64,000 nucleotides of DNA from DAIOEK01 sp964648485 (GTDB lineage: Bacteria; Chloroflexota; Anaerolineae; Anaerolineales; Anaerolineaceae). Below the pieces are notes generated by a model that saw nothing but the letters and a program-made list of their open reading frames with translations, was not told the DNA's origin and searched no databases. The position numbers were made by a program, and so were the translations under genes. Position 1 is the first letter of the stretch. Every line of letters begins with the position of its first letter. The stretch lies in the NCBI GenBank assembly GCA_964648485.1, contig CAZYOF010000016.1:5936-69935 (forward strand). The letters run 5' to 3'. Positions 52,087 through 60,581 of the stretch are shown here, in pieces.

Positions 52087-53163
52087 TTATTTAGAATTTG
52101 CTAAATTTCTCAAGATGATATCTGTAATATTAAGTTGATGGCGAAATTCCAGCTGACTATTCATCATCTGAATTTGTTTTCTAGGTGAATAAAACACCTC
52201 GCTCCAACCGTAACCAGCGCAGGCTGTATCGGCTATATCATTTCCTTCAGCATCCTTGCCCCACCAATCTCTGTATTCCATTTCCATATCCGGCATGATA
52301 TGAAATTCTGGAATATTAAAATGGGCGGAGTAGTAATAATCAGGTGGTAAGGCATTTAATAGAGTTTCAAAAACATGAACTCGAACGCGCGTGTTGTGAT
52401 TGATTTCCGACCGGGCGATCCGGCATAATCCGCGGACTGTTGAAAGAGGGGAAACGACTTCAATCCGTTCCAGTTTTTCAAACCTTTCTTTTACTCTTAC
52501 AATAACCTCTTTCATTACCAATCCACTCGCAATGCTATCGGCTAAGAAGGCATCTGTAACCAGCTCGTGCTGAATCTTATCCAGATCCTTATCCTTGAAG
52601 ATGGTCATTTCTACTTTTCGGTTATAAACAGGAACAGAGCTGTCGAAGACGTGATGTGCGTCTAAGATCACTTCATCGCAATAATATCCATAGTTTTCAA
52701 AAATAGCTTCAGAGACGTGGTATTTTAATCCTTCTCTGGCAATTGGAAAAATTGCCATATTTTCTTGAGTTACGTTCATTATTGTGTTTTTAAATGTGGG
52801 TGCTCCAAAAATATCCTTAATCGCTTTTGCAATCAGTTTGGATCTTTCAGATCCAAGGCAAAGTTGCCCCGGTAGAAGTATGGTTGAATGGCTGGCAGTA
52901 TCGTCTGGTGTTATACCGGCAATCCGTAATTGATTGGGGTCAATCTGGCTGCTGCGTAAATACATAAATGCTGATGTAGCTTCTGTATGATAGAGCACGA
53001 TCTCAAGATCCGGATATCCTGCAATGCGAATTACACCGGGACGATAAAAGCCGCTTCCCCAAGAGTTGTAGTGGAAGGGAAGCGGCTTCTCCAGTTCAAC
53101 TGTACCTTTGACCTGAGAGAGGTCTTCTTCTGCAAAAGCAAATGGATATTTAAAACTCGGCAT
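52087..53163 (-). CDS. Conserved-looking protein of unknown function
   Basis: A 358-residue soluble protein beginning FKYPFAFAEEDLSQVKGTVE. It has no signal peptide or membrane segment. It contains ILDAHHVFDSSVPVYNR, ELVTDAFLADSIASGLVMKE and a tryptophan-rich RDWWGKDAEGNDIAD segment near the C-terminus. I do not recognise the family. AAGGAG precedes the ATG, and the gene has an unusually structured 5' leader (53169-53329). It is separated by 348 bases from the ABC exporter genes upstream. Confidence 0.6.
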   Translation of the reverse strand: MPSFKYPFAFAEEDLSQVKGTVELEKPLPFHYNSWGSGFYRPGVIRIAGYPDLEIVLYHTEATSAFMYLRSSQIDPNQLRIAGITPDDTASHSTILLPGQLCLGSERSKLIAKAIKDIFGAPTFKNTIMNVTQENMAIFPIAREGLKYHVSEAIFENYGYYCDEVILDAHHVFDSSVPVYNRKVEMTIFKDKDLDKIQHELVTDAFLADSIASGLVMKEVIVRVKERFEKLERIEVVSPLSTVRGLCRIARSEINHNTRVRVHVFETLLNALPPDYYYSAHFNIPEFHIMPDMEMEYRDWWGKDAEGNDIADTACAGYGWSEVFYSPRKQIQMMNSQLEFRHQLNITDIILRNLANSK

Positions 53164-53168
53164 TCGGA

Positions 53169-53329
53169 CTCCTTAAGATCGCTTGGCTAAGAAAAAGGTG
53201 TTATCTTAAAGAGACAGGTGCCAAAAACTTCACTCAACACCTGCCCTATCCATTTTATCTGTAAATAGAAAAACGTGTTGTATTTTTACCTGTCAATATT
53301 TTTAACACAATTTCAGAGTGAGTTTTTGG
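53169..53329 (-). promoter_or_regulatory. Structured 5' leader with alternative hairpins
   Basis: Three pairings lie before the gene at 53163. TTAAGAT (53173-53179) pairs with ATCTTAA (53203-53209) right next to the ribosome site. GACAGGTG (53213-53220) pairs with CACCTGCC (53238-53245). CCAAAAACTTCACTC (53221-53235) pairs, with one bulge, with GAGTGAGTTTTTGG (53316-53329). The second and third cannot both form fully because the loop of one is an arm of the other, which is a switch-like layout. The rest of the 53164-53511 gap holds only the terminator at 53456-53491. Confidence 0.4.
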
Positions 53330-53455
53330 GGTATGGGCCGCATATTTACCAAAGAGCGGGTATTCATCCTTTGCTTTTTTCCGGATTCTGAATTTATCCA
53401 AAACTGATCCAGCAAATTATTATTTTGTTTTTAAAAATTGATCATTTAAAAATTA

Positions 53456-53491
53456 AAAAGGTCATGAAATTTTGAATTCTCATGACCTTTT
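53456..53491 (-). terminator. Terminator of the ABC exporter operon
   Basis: AAAAGGTCATGA (53456-53467) pairs with TCATGACCTTTT (53480-53491). On the minus strand it ends in a U-run after the HlyD-like stop codon. Confidence 0.8.
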
Positions 53492-53511
53492 CAGATTAAT
53501 TTTATTTGAAA

Positions 53512-54660
53512 TTATTTAGTAAATGTTGCTTCTACTGTCATACCCCACTGGATAGCCGGGTCTGGATCTATGAGCTTAATCCGAATGGTATAGTAAACAT
53601 CTCCACTCTGTTTAACCGGTTCAAGAACAATTTCTTCTACAATACCATTAATAGTGATACCAGGGATAGCATCTACTGATATTTCGACCGGGTCACCAAC
53701 CTTAATATCGACAACATCCAATTCTGATAGATCATTGGTTTCAACGAACCAACTACTTGTGTCAGCCATGCTGACCACCCATGTATTTGATGTCACGACT
53801 TCATTTACACTAATGTTTATGTCTGTGACAACTCCATCAAACGGCGCAGTAATCTCATGGTATGCAAATGATCGTTTCGCAGATTCTAATTGTGCTTTTG
53901 CCAGTTTCAAGCGGCTTTCTGCAAGTGTAAATTGATCGCGATCGGGTTGGTCGAGAGAATTTTCATAAGTTCGTTTAGCTTCCTCTTCTGTAGCAACAGT
54001 TTCATCAAGGGTAGCTTTAACAAAGTCCCTTTTTTGAATGATAGATTCCAGTTTTCTAACAGCTTCATTGTAATCTTCCTGTGCATTCTCAAGGTCGTCT
54101 TTAGCATTCTTGTACCTTGTGCTGTCTTCATTCAGATCTTTAACTTTGTCGAATTCATCCTGCGCATCAATCAGATCCGCTTTGTAATCGTCGATATCCT
54201 CCTGTGCGTCTTCGATATCATCATCGATCCTGTCAAGATCCAAACTTTCCCATTTCTTTTCGGCTACTGCCCTGGCAACCTGTGCATCGAGATAAGCCGT
54301 CCAAGCCTGCGCATTTGTCAAAGGGGCAGTCCTAACGATCCGGTCGTATTCTTGTTGCGCTTGTAAATAAGCAGCTTCAGCTGCAGCAACAGCCTCTTCG
54401 CTTATTTCAGTTTCACCCATACGCGCGAGGACTGTTCCTCTAGTAACTTTATCGCCTATCTTTACCGGTATTTCCGTCACTTTTCCATTCATCTGAAAAG
54501 CAATCCACATCTCATCCTTTGGTAATATATTTCCTTCTGCGATTATTCCAACAGGTTCAGGAGAAATGGTTACAACCTGAGGTTTTTCGGTATTTGGGCT
54601 ACATGCAGTCAACCCAATTATTAAAATTCCTAATGCTAAAAATAAATAAAGGCGTTTCAT
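53512..54660 (-). CDS. HlyD/MacA-like membrane fusion lipoprotein
   Basis: A 382-residue periplasmic adaptor. The ATG at 54660 has GGAG nine bases upstream and gives a lipoprotein signal (KRLYLFLALGILIIGLTAC). A lipoyl/barrel-sandwich domain follows (IPVKIGDKVTRGTVLARMGE), then a long acidic coiled coil (about 105-245, DRIDDDIEDAQEDIDDYKAD), and the second half of the lipoyl domain (ITAPFDGVVTDINISVNEVV) with a beta-barrel. It would link the FtsX-type permease encoded upstream to an envelope partner or substrate. It is the last gene of a four-gene ABC set. Confidence 0.9.
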   Translation of the reverse strand: MKRLYLFLALGILIIGLTACSPNTEKPQVVTISPEPVGIIAEGNILPKDEMWIAFQMNGKVTEIPVKIGDKVTRGTVLARMGETEISEEAVAAAEAAYLQAQQEYDRIVRTAPLTNAQAWTAYLDAQVARAVAEKKWESLDLDRIDDDIEDAQEDIDDYKADLIDAQDEFDKVKDLNEDSTRYKNAKDDLENAQEDYNEAVRKLESIIQKRDFVKATLDETVATEEEAKRTYENSLDQPDRDQFTLAESRLKLAKAQLESAKRSFAYHEITAPFDGVVTDINISVNEVVTSNTWVVSMADTSSWFVETNDLSELDVVDIKVGDPVEISVDAIPGITINGIVEEIVLEPVKQSGDVYYTIRIKLIDPDPAIQWGMTVEATFTK

Positions 54661-54703
54661 CTTCGTTTTCTCCATTTTCCGGTCAATCCCCAAAATTTTG
54701 ATG

Positions 54704-57127
54704 TTATTCATACGCAAGTACTTCCCGTATGGTTAACCGGGCGGCATTCCGCGCCGGTAGTATACTAGCAACTGCTGACAAAGCTAATACTAACATTAAC
54801 CATAGTGTATATCCAGTCCATGTAAAGATGACTTGTATAGGTGAATTGAATATGGTCACACTGATGATATTGCTTAATAGGTAAGTTATCGGGATCGAGG
54901 CAATTGCCCCAAGAAGCCATGAAATTGAACCAATAACAGTACCTTCAATGATTACCATTTCCATAATTTTTTTATCTACTGCGCCTATCGATCTCATTAT
55001 TCCAATTTCGCGAGTTCGCTCGATCACATTCATTGACATAGAACCAGCAAGACCAATACTACCTACTGATGCGGTTAAAACAGCCATGATCAGTAAAAAT
55101 GCTATCAGGATGTCAAGATCTTCTGAAGCGCGCTGCATTGTGGATTTGCCGGTTTTGGCTTCACGCAATTGGTACCCCAAGTCTCTAAAGTACTGATCCA
55201 ATTGCTCACTCATCATTTTCTGGTTTTCCGGATCATGGTTATCCAGAAGTACTCGATAGGAGAATGATTGATTTGCCTGGTTGTTTAGCTTTGAAAGGTA
55301 TTCATAATTTGCATAACCGATCGTGCCTTCCTGGCTAGGAAACTGAAAAATACCGACAACTTCCCAATCACCCTCCCTGCCAAATACTTTGAGGCGGATA
55401 AAATCACCTGGTTTCAGATCAGGGAAATTATTCCAGATTCTTTCGCTAATTGTTATCATCTTCTGATCACCCGGTTGCAACCACCGACCAGCTACCAAAT
55501 GCGGATCAACTAAAGTGCTCCCTCCGGGAGGAGCAAGAATGGTGATGTTATCCAGTGCACGCCCATCGGGTGAAAGGCTCTCTGCATCCGCATAAGCCCA
55601 GCCTTCCACGTGGCTGACACCGGGCACTTGCATTGCGGCATTTTTTACATTATTCACCCGATATGGACGATCAAAATCTAGTGAAATATCTGCCAGAAAA
55701 TAATTAGAAATCTGACGGATGTAATCATGCAAAGTAACTCTTGTATTAAATACAGCAATAAATATCGCTCCGCCCATCGTTAGTGTAAACAAGGTCAGGA
55801 GTAATCTACCTTTATTGCGAAAGGTGTTTCTTAATGAAATTAATAACGGTCTGGGAAAATGGATACCCCGTTTTGTCGTAGTTTTTCGGAACCAGTGGTC
55901 AATTTTGTCGTAAAGCGAAAACCGATTTGATGCTTTTCTCTTTTTACTTTCAGTATTGATGCTCGAGAGGGCGCTATGTACTGATATCTTGGAGCCTCTC
56001 AGCACAGGTAATAATCCGACTAATATCGGTACCGCAAGCCCAACAACTAATTGGACGATGAGTGCATTTTTTACGATCCTGTAACCCTGAATCTGAAAGT
56101 TAATTTTATCTGCAATAAACTCTGAAAGTGCATATGCACCTTGCCCTCCAAGAGGGACAGCCAATGCCAGAGCGAGTAAGCTGAATCCAATAATGAGTAA
56201 GATATACAAAGTGATGACCTGGTTCCGTCGAGCTCCAACCAGTTTCATTACTCCGATATGTCGAAGATGCTGGGCGAGGAGGGCATTTAGAGTATTTGCA
56301 ATAAGGGAACTACTTAAAAAGAGGATCAATACACCCAGAGCAAGCAATATGCCCAATATGGCTTTAATTAAATTTGCCATAGGATGTTCATCCGTTTTGG
56401 TGATATGCATTCTGAGGACGGAAATATTATTCTTTTCTATCTTATCTTTTATTTTTGTTGCTTCATTGCGGATAAATGCCTCGTCATCTCCATTTTTTGA
56501 CATTACCACAAACAACCGATTGTAAAGCTGAGGTTGTTTTAGTGTGGATAATGTTTCCATGTCAATAAAAGCCAGGGGCGGCGCTAAAAAATCACCGGCA
56601 CTTGTTGCCTGATCCTGAACGATCCCTACCATCGGCATTATTTTTATTGTCCCGTCACTTAATTGCATTTCGAGATACTCACCAACGCTGATATTGATTT
56701 CATCCAGAACTTTTTGATCCAGGATAATTTCTTTCTTGGCTGGATATGGTTTCCCCTCTACCAGGTCTAATTTGTTGATTTCAGATTTCTTAAAATCATC
56801 AATTGCGACAAGTGTTACTGAGGTCCAACTTTTGGTTCCTGGTTTTCTAATCCTGAGTGGAAAAATTCGCCGCCCTTCTGCCTGTTTCACAGAATCCAGA
56901 TTTTCGACCATTTCAATCAGGTTTTTGTCAAACGGATCTGACCGGATATCTATATTCTTCGGATTGGTAAGTGCATAGCTTGCACTCATATCAGAAGAGA
57001 TGATCTCATAAGAGCCGGTGATAACACCGATTGAGAACACCCCAATGGCAATCGAAATTACAACAAGCAAAGTCCGGGTGATATTATCAAATAAATCGTG
57101 CGTTACTTTCTTCCAGCGGGGGCGCAT
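54704..57127 (-). CDS. ABC transporter permease with two FtsX modules (MacB-like)
   Basis: An 807-residue permease. TM1 is near residues 17-40 (TLLVVISIAIGVFSIGVITG), followed by a large extracytoplasmic domain and a three-TM FtsX module (about 250-380, with HLRHIGVMKLVGARRNQVI as the coupling helix). A second TM (about 435, RLLLTLFTLTMGGAIFIAVF), another extracytoplasmic domain and a second FtsX module (about 665-800, with NVIERTREIGIMRSIGAVDK) complete a duplicated layout. One polypeptide thus supplies both halves of the membrane unit. The ATPases are encoded separately just upstream. It probably moves lipids, peptides or drugs out of, or across, the envelope. Confidence 0.9.
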   Translation of the reverse strand: MRPRWKKVTHDLFDNITRTLLVVISIAIGVFSIGVITGSYEIISSDMSASYALTNPKNIDIRSDPFDKNLIEMVENLDSVKQAEGRRIFPLRIRKPGTKSWTSVTLVAIDDFKKSEINKLDLVEGKPYPAKKEIILDQKVLDEINISVGEYLEMQLSDGTIKIMPMVGIVQDQATSAGDFLAPPLAFIDMETLSTLKQPQLYNRLFVVMSKNGDDEAFIRNEATKIKDKIEKNNISVLRMHITKTDEHPMANLIKAILGILLALGVLILFLSSSLIANTLNALLAQHLRHIGVMKLVGARRNQVITLYILLIIGFSLLALALAVPLGGQGAYALSEFIADKINFQIQGYRIVKNALIVQLVVGLAVPILVGLLPVLRGSKISVHSALSSINTESKKRKASNRFSLYDKIDHWFRKTTTKRGIHFPRPLLISLRNTFRNKGRLLLTLFTLTMGGAIFIAVFNTRVTLHDYIRQISNYFLADISLDFDRPYRVNNVKNAAMQVPGVSHVEGWAYADAESLSPDGRALDNITILAPPGGSTLVDPHLVAGRWLQPGDQKMITISERIWNNFPDLKPGDFIRLKVFGREGDWEVVGIFQFPSQEGTIGYANYEYLSKLNNQANQSFSYRVLLDNHDPENQKMMSEQLDQYFRDLGYQLREAKTGKSTMQRASEDLDILIAFLLIMAVLTASVGSIGLAGSMSMNVIERTREIGIMRSIGAVDKKIMEMVIIEGTVIGSISWLLGAIASIPITYLLSNIISVTIFNSPIQVIFTWTGYTLWLMLVLALSAVASILPARNAARLTIREVLAYE

Positions 57128-57129
57128 TT

Positions 57130-58272
57130 TTATTTACCTCCGAGGAATGCTTTGAAAGTCTTATTGTGTTGCTTTCTTTCTGCGAGCCGTTGATTAACAA
57201 CCTGAGTTAATGCTTGTTCCGTAAGCGGAGAGTCCTTTAGTAAATTTCGAAATTCATTTGCAGGTAATGCAAGCAATTGAACGGGTTTGTCACCGGATGC
57301 CCGTACTTCTGCAGATGCGATTCCGCCATTAAGCATTTCCATTTCGCCGAAATACTCACCTCGGTTTATTTGTGCAATCACCTCAGGCGGTCGAAACCTG
57401 GATTTAATATAAATATCTACAAATCCCGACTCGATAAGATACAAATCAGTGACTGGTTTTCCAGATTCAAGGATAGTTTGCCCAGGCTGGAATTCAACCT
57501 TTTTAAGCATATGGGTTGCTTTAATCATTTGTGGATGTGATAAAAGGGGTAGCGATTTTCCCAGAGTTTCGTTCACAAACTCACCATCAGAGATGATCAT
57601 CGTTCTTGTCGTTCTTTCGGTTAATGTTGGGTCATGAGTAACCATGATAATTGTTTTTCCTGCATGAATAAGCTGTGAGAAAAGCTGGATAATGCGATCT
57701 GCGGATTTACTGTCTAAATTGCCTGTTGGTTCATCTGCAACTATAATCGGTGGATTGGTTGCTAATGCTCGTGCGATTGCAGCACTCTGCTGTTGCCCTG
57801 TAGATATGGCTGCGGGCAGCTTGTATGCCTGATCCGTCAATCCAACCAGATCGAGTAATTCCATTGCTTTTTGTGGGCGTTCATCCGTTGAATACATTCC
57901 AACGTAATCCATTGGGAGCATTACATTTTCCAGAATGGATAACATTGGCAGCAATTGAAAAAATTGGAAGACCACACCGAGGTTTTTTCCACGCCATAGA
58001 GCCCTTTGACTTTCATTGATCTTGTATATATTCATTTGATCAATGATGACTTCTCCTGATGATGGATGGTCTATGCCGGTGATCATGTTAAGTAATGTTG
58101 ATTTACCGCTGCCAGACTTTCCTACAACTGCAACAAATTCACCCTGTTTTATTTCGAGATTTACTCCCCTGAGTACTTCAAATTCGCCTGCGGTATTTTT
58201 AAATTTCTTAACAACCTGATTTAGATGAATAAATGGGTTTACTTGATTATCCTGAAGGGATGGATGGGTCAT
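57130..58272 (-). CDS. ABC ATPase fused to a cyclic-nucleotide-binding-like domain
   Basis: A 380-residue protein. Residues about 12-240 are a LolD/MacB-type ATPase with Walker A VGKSGSGKST, Walker B IIVADEPTGNLD and H-loop MVTHDP. The signature motif is altered: STGQQQS instead of SGGQQQR. Residues about 250-370 form a cNMP-binding-like beta-roll (LESGKPVTDLYLIESGFVDIY, then GEYFGEMEMLNGG). The arginine that contacts the cyclic phosphate in PR(T/A)A is not present (GGIASAEVRA), so ligand binding is uncertain. The permease gene follows by two bases and a canonical ATPase gene precedes it by one. Confidence 0.9.
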   Translation of the reverse strand: MTHPSLQDNQVNPFIHLNQVVKKFKNTAGEFEVLRGVNLEIKQGEFVAVVGKSGSGKSTLLNMITGIDHPSSGEVIIDQMNIYKINESQRALWRGKNLGVVFQFFQLLPMLSILENVMLPMDYVGMYSTDERPQKAMELLDLVGLTDQAYKLPAAISTGQQQSAAIARALATNPPIIVADEPTGNLDSKSADRIIQLFSQLIHAGKTIIMVTHDPTLTERTTRTMIISDGEFVNETLGKSLPLLSHPQMIKATHMLKKVEFQPGQTILESGKPVTDLYLIESGFVDIYIKSRFRPPEVIAQINRGEYFGEMEMLNGGIASAEVRASGDKPVQLLALPANEFRNLLKDSPLTEQALTQVVNQRLAERKQHNKTFKAFLGGK

Positions 58273-58273
58273 A

Positions 58274-59065
58274 CTAGCCTCCCTCCAGTTGTTTTTTACT
58301 TGAATCAGAATTGATCAGCTCTTCTTCAATAAAACCATCTACGAGATATACCTGTCGTGAAAAACGGGGTGCCAGACTATTGTCATGGGTTACCATAATG
58401 ATAGTTTTCCCATTGTCGACGAGTTGGTCAAAAACATCAAAGATATGGGCAGCAGTATTGGAATCCAGGCTGCCAGTTGGTTCATCGGCAACCAATATTG
58501 GCGGGTCATTCGCCAAAGCTCTGGCGATGGCTACCCTTTGTTGCTGCCCGCCTGAAATGGCGGCAGGCAATTTGTTTGCATGGTCTTTTAATTCAACCAT
58601 TTCGAGTAATTCAAAGGCTTTTTGACGACTGATTTTATACTGATAAATTCCACATAAATCCATGGGTAGCATAATATTTTCAAGCAGAGTAAGCATGGGT
58701 AGTAATTGGAATGATTGGTAAACAACTCCAATGTTCCTGCCCCGCCAATAAGCCAGGTCATCTTCACTCAGCTTATGGATAGATATTGGCAAATGGTTAG
58801 TTAAAGCGATCACTTCGCCGCTGGTAACGTGATCGACACCGGTAATCATATTGAGTAAGGTTGATTTACCAGCACCAGACTTACCAATTATTCCGAGGTA
58901 CTCTCCTCGATTGATTTCCAGGTTGATGTGATTAAGTGCAGAAAAATCTCCAGCTTCACTGGAGTAAACTTTGGTTACATCTTGCAAAGAAAGCAATACT
59001 TGTTGACCTTCTCCGGTAAGAACCGGATTGGATTCATTTGATACAGATATTTTTTTGTAATCCAT
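58274..59065 (-). CDS. ABC transporter ATPase (LolD/MacB type)
   Basis: A 263-residue ATPase with all motifs intact: Walker A IGKSGAGKST, Q-loop VVYQSFQLLPMLTLLENIML, signature ISGGQQQRVAIARAL, Walker B ILVADEPTGSLDS, and MVTHDN. It is the first gene of the exporter set. The ATG at 59065 is used; an in-frame TTG at 59098 would add 11 residues, and neither has a clear ribosome site. It likely pairs with the altered ATPase downstream to form an asymmetric motor on the duplicated permease. Confidence 0.9.
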   Translation of the reverse strand: MDYKKISVSNESNPVLTGEGQQVLLSLQDVTKVYSSEAGDFSALNHINLEINRGEYLGIIGKSGAGKSTLLNMITGVDHVTSGEVIALTNHLPISIHKLSEDDLAYWRGRNIGVVYQSFQLLPMLTLLENIMLPMDLCGIYQYKISRQKAFELLEMVELKDHANKLPAAISGGQQQRVAIARALANDPPILVADEPTGSLDSNTAAHIFDVFDQLVDNGKTIIMVTHDNSLAPRFSRQVYLVDGFIEEELINSDSSKKQLEGG

Positions 59066-59167
59066 ACTTAAGTTGGCAGTTATCTCTTTCTGATCCAAAG
59101 TCTATCACAGGCGGGAGAATTGGTAATCCCACCTGAGATAGATTACATTCATATTTATTATCGGTAA

Positions 59168-60163
59168 TTAATCATCTGAGAATACCCGTAAATATTCATT
59201 GAGAATTTTTTCATAAATTTGAAGATATTCATGATCTATCTTCTGCTGGGATGGGGTTGATAAATACCAATTGGCAATTTCTTTGGCTCCTTCGCAAAAT
59301 GGTATCTTTGCCTTAAATTCAGGAACGATTTTCTTGATCTTTGAATTATCGAAAACCATACTATGTGTTTTATCTCCGAGTAAACTGGCTCCCCATATGG
59401 GGTCGTATCGATTAATAAAGTCACTGGGTATATGCACGGGATGGAGTACTCCACCAACTGCATCAGCTAGATGGCTATAGATCTGGTTCCAGGTCAACCA
59501 TTCATCTGAGGTGATATGAAAAACGTCTCCGATAGCATGAGAATTCCCCAATAACCCATTTAAGCCAACAGCAAAATCTCGATGATGCGTGAGTGTCCAG
59601 AGAGAAGTACCATCTCCATGAATGATGACTGGTTTTCCCTCAAGCATCCTTTGTAATATTGACCAGCCGCCATGAAATGGCAGCAAAGTTTTATCATATG
59701 TATGCGAAGGACGAACAATTGTGATCGGATATTTTTCTTTCCGATATGCATTTATGAGGACTTCTTCGCATGCTATTTTGTTGCGAGAATATTCCCAATA
59801 TGGGTTGTCTAAAATTGTTGATTCAGTTACCGGCAGCGAAGCGGGTGGTGTTTGATATGCTGATGCTGAGCTAATGAAAACATATTGGTTTGTGATGCCA
59901 CGAAACATATCCAGATCAACCAAAACCTGGTCAGGTGTAAAGGCGATCCAATCTACAACAGCATCAAATTTATAACTAGCCAGGAGACTAACAACGGAGG
60001 TGGGCTGTCGCATATCTCCATGGATTATTTTCGCTCCTGATGGCGGCTTTCTGATTGATTGTCCGCGGGTTAGCAAAAAAAGTTCATCACCGTTTTCAAC
60101 AAGCGCTTCACTACAAGCAGAGCTAATGATGCCAGTTCCGCCAATAAATAAAATTTTTCTCAT
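59168..60163 (-). CDS. NAD-dependent epimerase/dehydratase
   Basis: A 331-residue extended-SDR protein. The nucleotide motif is ILFIGGTGIISSACSEAL at the N-terminus, then KIIHGDMRQP and FISSASAYQTPP. In place of the classical YxxxK, YSRNKIACEE follows DNPYWE near residue 135. LTHHRDFAVGLNGLLGN and VFHITSDEWLTWNQIY complete the substrate part. It resembles the CSP41/nucleotide-sugar epimerase-like group; the substrate is unknown. I use the ATG at 60163 with AAAGGG six bases upstream. Confidence 0.88.
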   Translation of the reverse strand: MRKILFIGGTGIISSACSEALVENGDELFLLTRGQSIRKPPSGAKIIHGDMRQPTSVVSLLASYKFDAVVDWIAFTPDQVLVDLDMFRGITNQYVFISSASAYQTPPASLPVTESTILDNPYWEYSRNKIACEEVLINAYRKEKYPITIVRPSHTYDKTLLPFHGGWSILQRMLEGKPVIIHGDGTSLWTLTHHRDFAVGLNGLLGNSHAIGDVFHITSDEWLTWNQIYSHLADAVGGVLHPVHIPSDFINRYDPIWGASLLGDKTHSMVFDNSKIKKIVPEFKAKIPFCEGAKEIANWYLSTPSQQKIDHEYLQIYEKILNEYLRVFSDD

Positions 60164-60313
60164 AGTTTTCCCTTTCCTATATTTATTGTAATCATGCAGA
60201 AGTTGTTTAGTGAGCAAACTCTTAATACATATGATAAGTCATAAATCAGAAAAACAATCTTCCGAATCGGTAACAAACAGGTAAAAAATCGCCCTATTTT
60301 GACGAATTTTTTA

Positions 60314-60364
60314 TTGACTCAGTCTTATTTTCGCTATAATAAAATTTAATCTCATTTTAATGAG
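60314..60364 (+). promoter_or_regulatory. Candidate promoter and small hairpin before patA
   Basis: TTGACT (60314-60319) and TATAAT (60335-60340) are separated by 15 bases, shorter than usual. The hairpin CTCATT/AATGAG (60351-60364) follows. This implies a leader of about 230 bases before the ATG at 60582; I see no small gene in it. The other part of the gap (60164-60313) shows nothing further. Confidence 0.4.
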
Positions 60365-60581
60365 GCGTTTTCCCAGTTGTAACGAACTTAATAATTGTAT
60401 CGCTGTACTCCGAAGTATCAATATCACTGCTGTAACCTGATAGTAATACTACTTTATGCAGTAAGGAAATACCTCAAGGCAGCAAGCATTACCTCAATCC
60501 TTCAGTTATTCGTGGACGAAGCTTTAAGGCTATGTTCCATTTGTGACAAGGAAAGAACTTATTCAAATTCAAGGAGGTTAT

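Noticed and set aside
52087..53163. Phosphoribosyltransferase resemblance (ADSIASG)
   Set aside because: Only a short stretch recalls the PRPP loop; the two acidic residues and the surrounding fold pattern are not evident.
53890..54366. 158-codon plus-strand frame opposite the HlyD coiled coil
   Set aside because: It is the complement of the repetitive Asp/Glu/Lys coiled-coil codons, giving a Phe/Ile-rich translation without gene signals.
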